Assembly (NCBI GenBank): GCA_937132175.1 | Contig: CAKZNU010000141.1 | Coordinates: 1 to 12,298 of the forward strand | DNA from: an uncultured euryarchaeote | GTDB taxonomy: Archaea; Nanohalarchaeota; Nanosalinia; Nanosalinales; Nanosalinaceae | Direction of reading: 5' to 3' | Length of the DNA: 12,298 nt | Shown: positions 1 to 5,309 of the stretch, piece by piece | How positions within the stretch are numbered: the first letter of the stretch is position 1 | Layout of the letters: each line of letters starts with the position of its first letter | The notes under the pieces: generated by a model | Seen by the model: only the letters and a program-made list of their open reading frames with translations | Told to the model about the DNA's origin: nothing | The model's database searches: none | Made by a program: the position numbers and the translations under genes

Positions 1-843
1 TGAAGCCTGTTCGTTGCCCGGTGTCCTGTTTCTGTCCTGTTGAGGGCCTGTATCTTCCCCTGGACTTCTCTGTGGGCCTTGACCTCTGGCTTCGTTTCCT
101 TCGACCTCTATATCTGTACTATTGCCGGATCTCTCTATGTCTGCCTCTGTACCTTCATTCTCTACTTCTACTTCGGTCCTGTTCGGACCTCTCTCAACTT
201 CTACCTCTGTATCTGTTGTTCTCTCGGACTCTAGCTCGGAGATTCTATTTCTTAACTCCATGATGGTCTCCCGTAGCTCGGAGATTCTTTCACGTGCCTG
301 CTCCATGTTCTGAGCAGTCTCTCTTCCTGTCTGGTTGTTTACTTCGTCTTCCTCTATCTCCTGTTCAAGCCTGTAGACTTCCCCTGAGGAGCCGTCTACC
401 CTCACATCTGCCTCTGAGTCAGTACCTGCCGTAAACTCGAACACGTAGTACCCCTTTTCTTCCTCAATGCTGGATTCTTCAAGCATCCAGTCCATCTCTG
501 ATAGAGAGCTTCTGGCAACTGCCTGTGCCTCCGAGATGTTAATCTCCAGAGAGGTCGAGTTATCGGTGCCTTCTATCTCGAGTTCCTCCTGCTCAGAATC
601 CTCTTCCTCGGTGTATACGTCTGATTCGCCTTCAGAACCTGTTTCCTCTGATTCATCGTCTTCCTGTTGTGTCTCTGTATCCTCATCTTCCTCTTCTGTC
701 TCTCTTTCGTCTTCCTCTTCCGGTTCAGCGTTTTCCGGGGGCTCTGATGGTGCCTCATCCCCGTACCCCTGTGCCATCACAGGTGATGCTACAAGTAAAG
801 AACTCAACACTACTACCGCAAGCGTGAAAGAACTTCGGTTCAT
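1..843 (-). CDS. Exported PepSY-domain protein, 3' end beyond window
   Basis: The frame is open for 281 codons from an ATG at 843 down to position 1 and continues outside the window. Residues 1-23 are a signal peptide (MNRSS start, hydrophobic LAVVVLSSLLVA core, cleavage after PVMA). Residues 27-95 are a low-complexity Glu/Asp/Ser/Thr stretch. Residues about 101-162 look like a PepSY domain: an ISEAQAVA helix, then GYYVFEF, then the VRVDGSSGEVYRLE strand pair typical of the family. A short heptad-like coiled coil follows (about 178-208, ISELRETIMELRNRISELE). The tail is Glu-, Arg- and Gly-rich. Six N-x-S/T sequons (N95, N102, N170, N221, N241, N272) fit an extracellular, possibly glycosylated protein. 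PepSY domains are known as secreted or membrane-tethered modules, some inhibiting peptidases; the role here is unknown. The start is supported by the signal peptide and a TATA box about 26 nt upstream. No C-terminal anchor can be judged. Confidence 0.85.
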   Translation of the reverse strand, partial: MNRSSFTLAVVVLSSLLVASPVMAQGYGDEAPSEPPENAEPEEEDERETEEEDEDTETQQEDDESEETGSEGESDVYTEEEDSEQEELEIEGTDNSTSLEINISEAQAVARSSLSEMDWMLEESSIEEEKGYYVFEFTAGTDSEADVRVDGSSGEVYRLEQEIEEDEVNNQTGRETAQNMEQARERISELRETIMELRNRISELESERTTDTEVEVERGPNRTEVEVENEGTEADIERSGNSTDIEVEGNEARGQGPQRSPGEDTGPQQDRNRTPGNEQAS

Positions 844-864
844 AACTAACATTTACAGTCAAAT

Positions 865-872
865 GATATATA
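865..872 (-). promoter_or_regulatory. TATA box for the PepSY-protein gene
   Basis: On the minus strand this reads TATATATC, centred about 26 nt upstream of the ATG at 843. No Shine-Dalgarno motif lies between, so the transcript is probably leaderless or nearly so. Confidence 0.5.
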
Positions 873-913
873 CCTTAGGTGTGCCTTCAGCTTCCCCGAA
901 CCGGACGTTAACC

Positions 914-922
914 CATAAAAAG
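914..922 (+). promoter_or_regulatory. TATA box for the DUF1405 gene
   Basis: CATAAAAAG is centred 27 nt before the GTG at 945, the distance expected if transcription starts at the start codon. AGGAG at 921-925 is 19 nt from the GTG, too far for a normal ribosome binding site. It would suit only a rare CTG start at 933. Confidence 0.5.
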
Positions 923-944
923 GAGATCATTTCTGCAGTATACT

Positions 945-1547
945 GTGGATTACCTCGACAGAATTACTGAACGGTTCGGCAGGAAGAGAGTTCTCTCTGT
1001 GGCTGCTGCCGTGAATCTGGCCGGTGCTCTCTTTGGGTTTTACTACTATCTTCCTCAGTTTGGTGAGACACCGGTGTATCTCTGGATTCTGGTGGCGGAT
1101 TCTCCGATAGCTACGTTGCTGGCTGCCGGCGCATACATCTCCAGAACCCGTGATTTCTCCAGCGCAGTACTTGATAGTCTGGCTTTCTTGGCAAACCTCA
1201 AGTACGGTCTCTGGACGGTCTTTGTACTTCTTTACTACAGTGAATCCTTTCTGTCGTTTAGATCCGGGCCTATGTTTGCCTTCCTTGTGATTTCACATCT
1301 TCTGATGGCTTTACAGGCTCTTTTCCTTCTGGAGGATGCCAAAATGACTCTAGGTTCGACGGTGGCAGCTTTTTCCATGTATGTTATCAATGACTTGGTA
1401 GATTACGGCCTAGGCATTCATACGTCTTTGCCTGAGACCAACAGCTTTGGTGATCCTGCTGGTGTAGTTGCCTTTTCCCTAACGACGGTGTGCGGTGTCT
1501 TACTTCTCTCGCAGGCACAGTTTCTTCAAGAAAAAAGTTTGATATGA
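945..1547 (+). CDS. DUF1405-family integral membrane protein
   Basis: A 200-aa polytopic membrane protein with about six hydrophobic segments (roughly 16-38, 44-67, 74-98, 105-127, 132-153 and 168-190). The pattern matches DUF1405 (YpjA-like), found in haloarchaea and Bacillus, from memory of the family: an FYYYLPQF segment followed by TPVYLWILVADSP, the NLKYGLW motif in the third segment, and NDLVDYGLGIH near the end. Length is normal for the family. The biochemical function of the family is not known. The start is GTG at 945; it keeps a short basic N-terminus (MDYLDRITERFGRKR) before the first helix, and the TATA spacing supports it. The gene is divergent from the PepSY gene and convergent with the TRAM gene, with 7 nt between their stop codons. 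Confidence 0.85.
   Translation: MDYLDRITERFGRKRVLSVAAAVNLAGALFGFYYYLPQFGETPVYLWILVADSPIATLLAAGAYISRTRDFSSAVLDSLAFLANLKYGLWTVFVLLYYSESFLSFRSGPMFAFLVISHLLMALQALFLLEDAKMTLGSTVAAFSMYVINDLVDYGLGIHTSLPETNSFGDPAGVVAFSLTTVCGVLLLSQAQFLQEKSLI
1531..1536 (-). terminator. Candidate T-tract terminator for the TRAM gene
   Basis: Six consecutive T on the minus strand lie about 19 nt past the TRAM stop codon. Archaeal transcription commonly ends at such U-tracts without a hairpin. The tract lies inside the last codons of the convergent DUF1405 gene, so the two 3' ends overlap. Confidence 0.35.
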
Positions 1548-1554
1548 GGGGGTG

Positions 1555-1917
1555 TTAGAGGATTTCTCCGAACGCGAACTTTCTGCCGATGGATGTGACC
1601 TCTACTTCGTAGGTCTCTCCGACCTCTCCTCCCGGTACGAAGATCACGAAGCCTTCCTTTCTGGCTATTCCGTCGCCCTTCGAGCCAAGATCCTCTATCT
1701 CTACCTCGACTTCTTCTCCTTCGCTGACAGGCTTATCAAGCTCTTCAGAGTCTTCGTCTCCATCAGACTCTGCGGTCTCGGCCTCTGTTTCAGTTTCTTG
1801 GGTTTCCTCTTGTTCCGGCTCAGTATCTTCAACTGTGTGTTCCTCGACATCTTCAGGCTCTGAATCATCTTCGTCAGGTTCTGCCTCAAAATGTTCTTCA
1901 TACGAATCTTCTGTCAT
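1555..1917 (-). CDS. TRAM-domain RNA-binding protein with long acidic N-terminus
   Basis: A 120-aa protein. Residues about 64-119 form a TRAM domain: VEVEIEDLGSKGDGIARKEG, then FVIFVPGGEVGETYEVEV and a final GRKFAFGEI. This is the OB-like RNA-binding fold also found in TrmA/MiaB-type RNA methyltransferases and as free-standing small proteins in euryarchaea, where a role as an RNA chaperone has been shown in some methanogens. The core GDGIA turn is intact. Residues 1-63 are almost entirely Glu, Asp, Ser and Thr, probably disordered, and longer than the short leader typical of haloarchaeal stand-alone TRAM proteins as I know them. The ATG at 1917 has a GGTG motif 10 nt upstream in the transcript, so this gene may be ribosome-binding-site led. 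It is divergent from the 508-aa gene at 1989. Confidence 0.9.
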   Translation of the reverse strand: MTEDSYEEHFEAEPDEDDSEPEDVEEHTVEDTEPEQEETQETETEAETAESDGDEDSEELDKPVSEGEEVEVEIEDLGSKGDGIARKEGFVIFVPGGEVGETYEVEVTSIGRKFAFGEIL

Positions 1918-1960
1918 GAGTAAAATGCACCTTTAGGTATGTATCTTGGCTCCGATCAAA

Positions 1961-1968
1961 GTTATAAG
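1961..1968. promoter_or_regulatory. Shared TATA box of a divergent promoter
   Basis: GTTATAAG contains the palindrome TTATAA and so can be read both ways. Rightward, its centre is 25-28 nt before the paired ATGs at 1989 and 1992, giving a leaderless mRNA. Leftward, it predicts a start near 1937 and a roughly 20-nt leader carrying GGTG before the TRAM ATG. A weaker leftward alternative is GATACATAC at 1937-1945, which would make the TRAM mRNA leaderless. Confidence 0.4.
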
Positions 1969-1988
1969 CCTGAAACAGGACATTGATA

Positions 1989-3515
1989 ATGATGTCTGGT
2001 TCCAGCCGGAAAGGGATAAACAACGAGATTGATAAGACAAAACGGCAGATGAGGAAGAACCTGAACCGGGTTCAGGAGAATGAAGAGGCCTTCTGTAACC
2101 GGTTGAAAGCTCTTGGAGAGTTTATGGGTCAGAGATCTCCAGAGTATCCTTGGTACAGAAAAAAGATGGAAGAGGCCATGGTAGTTAGGGACCTCATAGA
2201 GGAGGAAGAGAAAAGACTTCTGAACCATAAGGCGGCCAGAAAAGAGCTTAGACAGGGTCTTCTGGAGCAATGGGTAAATGAGGAGGAAGAGGAACTCAAG
2301 GCCCGTGCTAAGCGTAAACTGAGGAACTGGCTACAAGAGGAAACCGATTACGACGAGGACAGGATAAACGACTTGGTTAAGAACCCGGGTGGAACCAAGC
2401 TTGGCGAGTTTTTTAGGCAAGAGAAAGAGAAGCGTTCAAGGGAAATACTCCAGGAGCATGAACAAGATCTTAAACAGGAAGTCGACGCAATGTTGGAGGG
2501 GAAGACGGAAGAAGAAGTGGCTGACCTGGCACAGAAATGGAGGGAAAGAAACCCGACCGGTCTTGACCGCGGTAAGATCCTCGAGGACAACAGGGATCAG
2601 ATAACAGAGGCTGCGGTTGAAACAGTTCATAGTTTGAGTCCGGCCGAAGTCGAGGCGAGGGCACCCAACAAGACTCCATCGGTAAACGATAAGAACTTCA
2701 GAAGGCTTGTTCTCAAGGTAATAGAGGGAGAAAGTCACAGGCATCAGAAACACGAGGACCTTGACTCCCTTATAATCGAGGAGAAGATAGATCAACAGGA
2801 AGAGGAGCTGAACAGGTTCGGTAAGTCCACAGTTAGGGATGAGATGTCTAACTGTGAGATTGCCGAGAAGCAAGGCCATAAGCTGATCGAGCTCGAGAAC
2901 AAACAGGTAGAGATGAAGAAAGCCGTTATCAGACTGTTCACACAGTTCAACAATGCGATACAGGATAAGTATGGATACCGGCCGATGGAAACAGCGTTAG
3001 ATAGGTTCCGGATGGTCATGGATGAAGAGGAAGTTATCGAGGCCATAAACAGCTCAATCCAGATGGATCAGTACAGCGATAACAGACAGGTCGTTAGCTC
3101 AACACCCAGAGATGAGGAAAGCAGCGAGGACGAGGAGGACGAAGCTATAGTCCCTCTCAAATACGTTGAGGAAAAACTACTGCCACAGCTGGAGGCAGAA
3201 GGCAACATACCAAAATACATCTGGAAGATCCTATCTGTAGCAGACCTCTGCAGCAGCCTCAGCTCAGTAGAGATGATAGAACAACCAAGTGAAAATATAG
3301 CGAAACTCAACAAGCAGATATATCAGGAGACAGATATTCCGATACTCAATGTCGTGGTGAGAGCGGTATACGAAAACATCATGAGACTCGAGAAAGAAGA
3401 CATAAACGAAGATGTCTCAGAGCTGAGAAAGAACCTCCAGAACGGGCTCATAAGCGATACGGACAGCCCGATTACTGAACTCGGTGACGGAAGACAGGTA
3501 ATACATACAAGCTAG
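1989..3515 (+). CDS. Charged, largely helical protein of unknown function
   Basis: I do not recognise this 508-aa protein. It has no signal peptide and no membrane segment, so it is probably cytoplasmic. The first 260 residues are dominated by Lys/Arg/Glu-rich helix-forming sequence with coiled-coil character (for example EEEEKRLLNHKAARKELRQ and NEEEEELKARAKRKLRNWL). Residues about 265-360 are another charged helical stretch containing IELENKQVEMKKAVIRLF and a KYGYRPMETALDRF segment. Residues about 374-388 are a run of Ser, Glu and Asp that looks like a flexible hinge. Residues about 390-508 form a more ordinary, better-mixed C-terminal region (VPLKYVEEKLLPQLEAEG, PKYIWKILSVADLCSSL). Two ATG codons at 1989 and 1992 both fit the TATA spacing; a TTG at 1983 is possible but less likely. 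Structural, scaffold or chromosome-associated roles are guesses only. Confidence 0.75.
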   Translation: MMSGSSRKGINNEIDKTKRQMRKNLNRVQENEEAFCNRLKALGEFMGQRSPEYPWYRKKMEEAMVVRDLIEEEEKRLLNHKAARKELRQGLLEQWVNEEEEELKARAKRKLRNWLQEETDYDEDRINDLVKNPGGTKLGEFFRQEKEKRSREILQEHEQDLKQEVDAMLEGKTEEEVADLAQKWRERNPTGLDRGKILEDNRDQITEAAVETVHSLSPAEVEARAPNKTPSVNDKNFRRLVLKVIEGESHRHQKHEDLDSLIIEEKIDQQEEELNRFGKSTVRDEMSNCEIAEKQGHKLIELENKQVEMKKAVIRLFTQFNNAIQDKYGYRPMETALDRFRMVMDEEEVIEAINSSIQMDQYSDNRQVVSSTPRDEESSEDEEDEAIVPLKYVEEKLLPQLEAEGNIPKYIWKILSVADLCSSLSSVEMIEQPSENIAKLNKQIYQETDIPILNVVVRAVYENIMRLEKEDINEDVSELRKNLQNGLISDTDSPITELGDGRQVIHTS

Positions 3516-3519
3516 AGGT

Positions 3520-3538
3520 TCCGAGATACCGGATCGGA
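3520..3538 (+). repeat. Short inverted repeat after the 508-aa gene
   Basis: TCCGA at 3520-3524 pairs with TCGGA at 3534-3538 around a 9-nt loop, just past the stop codon at 3515. No T-run follows, so it is at best a weak 3'-end structure. Confidence 0.2.
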
Positions 3539-3584
3539 GCCGGAAAGACCAATCAGGTTCACAGCCATACGCATACTCAACCAT

Positions 3585-3594
3585 GATTTATATT
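3585..3594 (+). promoter_or_regulatory. TATA box for the secreted-protein gene
   Basis: GATTTATATT is centred about 28 nt before the ATG at 3618, with no ribosome binding site in between. This is again the leaderless pattern. Confidence 0.5.
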
Positions 3595-3617
3595 CAGCGA
3601 ATACATGTATTTGTTGT

Positions 3618-4355
3618 ATGCGACAGGGGTATCTAACTATACTTATCTCGATCCTTTTACTGTCTGGATCTGTGACAGCGGTAGTTGAGACATACAGCTC
3701 TGACCGTGACGTCAGATCCAGTGACACCTTCAGAGAAGCCACCTTTCAGGCAAATACGGATCTTACTGTAGACTCATTCAGTATTTACGCGAAGAACAAA
3801 GGATTCGTATGGTTCGACCCTCAGTTTAATCCCGGAGTCTCAGTTGGGAAAGGAGAGAGCTTTACAATAAGGTTTGATGATGTACAGGGGGAGGATCCAA
3901 AGGTAAGTCTTCTTGTAGAGGGATCTAGAAGGTACTTTGTGAGAGATGGATCCAGCGCCGATACAACGTTCATCGGAAGCAATGAATGGGATATAAGCAA
4001 TGAGGCAATAACCAAACAAAGTACAACATCTCCGGTTTCCTCAATAACTCTTGAGTACAAAACCACTCCGGACGTGATTATCTGTGACTCCCGAATTCAA
4101 CCTTCCAAAGCCTGTGTATCCACCACCACCCACCTTCTCACAAACTCCCGGATCGATGTAGGCAGGCCATTGAGCATTGACGCTTCAGCTGTACTTGATC
4201 CCCGTGAAGACACCAGAACCACCATAAACGTGAGTAACTCCACCACAATATCCGGAGAGATCAGAGGCGGGGTAGAGATCAAAAGCAAGGACACACCGAT
4301 AATAAAGCCGGGTGCAGAGATCAGGTCCGGAGACAGGAAGACGGTAATACGGTAA
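3618..4355 (+). CDS. Secreted protein of unknown function
   Basis: A 245-aa protein with a clear signal peptide: MRQGY, a hydrophobic LTILISILLLSG core and a GSVTA cleavage site near residue 21. There is no C-terminal membrane anchor, so it should be released or held by partners. The mature part is predicted mainly as beta strands, rich in Ser, Thr, Asp and Ile/Val. Two cysteines (C156 and C166) within a PDVIICDSRIQPSKACV segment could form a disulfide. NVS and NST sequons lie near residue 205-210. The last 45 residues have short alternating strands and Gly turns (ISGEIRGGVEIKSKD, IIKPGAEIRSGD) reminiscent of beta-helix rungs, though too few to call a domain. It is less acidic than its neighbours. 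The start is fixed by the signal peptide and the TATA box. It is 31 nt upstream of the HIT gene, which seems to have its own promoter. Confidence 0.75.
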   Translation: MRQGYLTILISILLLSGSVTAVVETYSSDRDVRSSDTFREATFQANTDLTVDSFSIYAKNKGFVWFDPQFNPGVSVGKGESFTIRFDDVQGEDPKVSLLVEGSRRYFVRDGSSADTTFIGSNEWDISNEAITKQSTTSPVSSITLEYKTTPDVIICDSRIQPSKACVSTTTHLLTNSRIDVGRPLSIDASAVLDPREDTRTTINVSNSTTISGEIRGGVEIKSKDTPIIKPGAEIRSGDRKTVIR

Positions 4356-4356
4356 C

Positions 4357-4363
4357 GTTAAGA
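4357..4363 (+). promoter_or_regulatory. Candidate TATA box for the HIT gene
   Basis: GTTAAGA is centred 27 nt before the ATG at 4387. A better-looking TTTATAC at 4377-4383 would place the transcription start inside the coding region and delete the CPFC motif, so it is less likely to be the functional box. Confidence 0.3.
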
Positions 4364-4386
4364 AACTCACTAAGTGTTTATACCGT

Positions 4387-5148
4387 ATGCCAAAAGGCCA
4401 GCAGTGTCCGTTCTGCCAGCTTATTGCGAATCCTTCACAGCTCAAGCTTGTAGGTGAGACAGATAACTTCTATGCCTGGCTCGACATCAATCCCCGGGCA
4501 CGGGGATACACGATGGTGGTCCCAAAGGAACATATTGGATCAGTTGAAGAGTTCAGTCCCTCCGAGTACCAGGAAGCTATGGGCCTGGTCAGGAAGGTGA
4601 TAGACAAGGCCAGAGACGGCCTTGGAGCGGACGGAGCCTCGGTAACCATGAACATAGATGAGGCTGCCGGCCAGATGGTTCCACATGCATACATACAGGT
4701 GTTTCCCCGTTTCGAGGACGAGGAGACCTCGGGAACACCTACCGGTGCAGTCTTCCAGCCACACGAAGAAGCGAAGAAAAACTTAGACGAGATCAGGGAG
4801 AAGATGGCCTCAGTTGACTCCGACTTTGGAGAGACCACGAAGGAGGCTCATCCGGACTCCAAGAAGTTTAAGTCCGGAAACCCGGAAGAATCCGGCTCCG
4901 ATAACGACAGCTCGGGCAAAAAGCCTGAGAAAAAATCCGGCAGTAAGTCATCAGGACCCCTGATGGATACTCCAGGACCCCTCTCCATGTCCGGATCCAA
5001 GACAAAAGAATCATCCGACTCCAGCAAAAGCAAAAACTCCGAAACCCCAGATAAAACCGATCAGGACGGAGAACCAGAGAACTCAGGAAAAGATCAGAAG
5101 CCGGAGTACGATGAGGACTTCGAGGGAAAAAGCTTTGAATGGAGCTAA
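4387..5148 (+). CDS. HIT-family protein lacking the catalytic histidine, with disordered tail
   Basis: Residues 1-115 are a HIT (histidine triad) domain. CPFC (C7, C10) is the N-terminal zinc pair, followed by YAWLDINPRARGYTMVVPK, H49 of PKEHIGSV, and the VTMNIDEAAGQ-MVPH strand. HIT proteins normally end in H-x-H-x-H and hydrolyse or transfer nucleotidyl groups, with the middle His as nucleophile. Here the motif is H100-A-Y102-I-Q104-V-F-P-R, so the nucleophile is Tyr and the third His is Gln. C7, C10, H49 and H100 can still bind zinc, so the fold is probably intact but classical hydrolase activity is doubtful. Residues about 130-253 are a Ser/Lys/Asp/Glu/Pro-rich disordered tail that ordinary HIT proteins (110-170 aa) lack. 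The start keeps CPFC at the usual position. It may be a nucleotide- or RNA-binding protein; this is inference. Confidence 0.85.
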   Translation: MPKGQQCPFCQLIANPSQLKLVGETDNFYAWLDINPRARGYTMVVPKEHIGSVEEFSPSEYQEAMGLVRKVIDKARDGLGADGASVTMNIDEAAGQMVPHAYIQVFPRFEDEETSGTPTGAVFQPHEEAKKNLDEIREKMASVDSDFGETTKEAHPDSKKFKSGNPEESGSDNDSSGKKPEKKSGSKSSGPLMDTPGPLSMSGSKTKESSDSSKSKNSETPDKTDQDGEPENSGKDQKPEYDEDFEGKSFEWS

Positions 5149-5151
5149 AAA

Positions 5152-5160
5152 GGTTTAAAT
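5152..5160 (+). promoter_or_regulatory. Orphan TATA box in the HIT-ileS gap
   Basis: GGTTTAAAT is as good a box as those before the coding genes, but 27 nt downstream (about 5183) there is only ATG CAG CTG TGA, not a gene. It may drive the candidate RNA that follows. Confidence 0.35.
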
Positions 5161-5182
5161 TCAGAGCATCTGGACCTACATG

Positions 5183-5283
5183 CAGCTGTGATCGGAGGCT
5201 GGCATGGGAGATAGCTTCAGTGAACACTGTGGTATGCGCCGGACTTGATACAAACGAAGTCCTCGACAGTCGTCAACTGTTTT
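5183..5283 (+). ncRNA. Candidate structured small RNA between HIT and ileS
   Basis: A roughly 100-nt stretch without an ORF holds four consecutive stem-loops. GAGGCT 5195-5200 pairs with AGCTTC 5213-5218 (one G-T). CAGT 5218-5221 pairs with ACTG 5226-5229. GGACTT 5241-5246 pairs perfectly with AAGTCC 5257-5262. ACAGT 5266-5270 pairs perfectly with ACTGT 5276-5280, and T's run from 5280 to 5283. A TATA box at 5152-5160 would start transcription near 5183. It does not fit a tRNA (no T-loop motif), 5S, SRP or RNase P RNA as I know them, and convincing C/D or H/ACA boxes are not seen. Short stems arise by chance, so this is a hypothesis resting on promoter, stems and terminator together. Confidence 0.3.
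5266..5283 (+). terminator. Hairpin with T-run overlapping the ileS TATA box
   Basis: ACAGT and ACTGT form a 5-bp stem around CGTCA, followed by TTTT. The same T-run is the left half of the ileS TATA box. It could end the HIT transcript or the candidate RNA. Confidence 0.3.
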
Positions 5284-5286
5284 AAG
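5279..5286 (+). promoter_or_regulatory. TATA box for ileS
   Basis: GTTTTAAG is centred 27 nt before the ileS ATG at 5310, with no ribosome binding site; a leaderless ileS mRNA is expected. Confidence 0.5.
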
Positions 5287-5309
5287 CTTCCCGAGTTTCA
5301 AACGTAGTT

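Noticed and set aside
467..970. 167-codon plus-strand frame rich in Ser and Val
   Set aside because: It is the mirror of the Glu/Asp-rich PepSY-protein codons (GAG/GAA read backwards give Ser/Leu-type codons). The minus-strand frame has a signal peptide, a domain and a promoter.
1962..2270. 102-codon minus-strand frame overlapping the start of the 508-aa gene
   Set aside because: It is antisense to the coding strand, has a basic, aromatic-rich composition and covers the shared promoter.
5183..5283. A tRNA or a known housekeeping RNA in the HIT-ileS gap
   Set aside because: No T-loop (GGTTCGAATCC-like) motif, no acceptor-stem pairing and no recognisable 5S, SRP or RNase P core. It is kept only as an unassigned RNA candidate.
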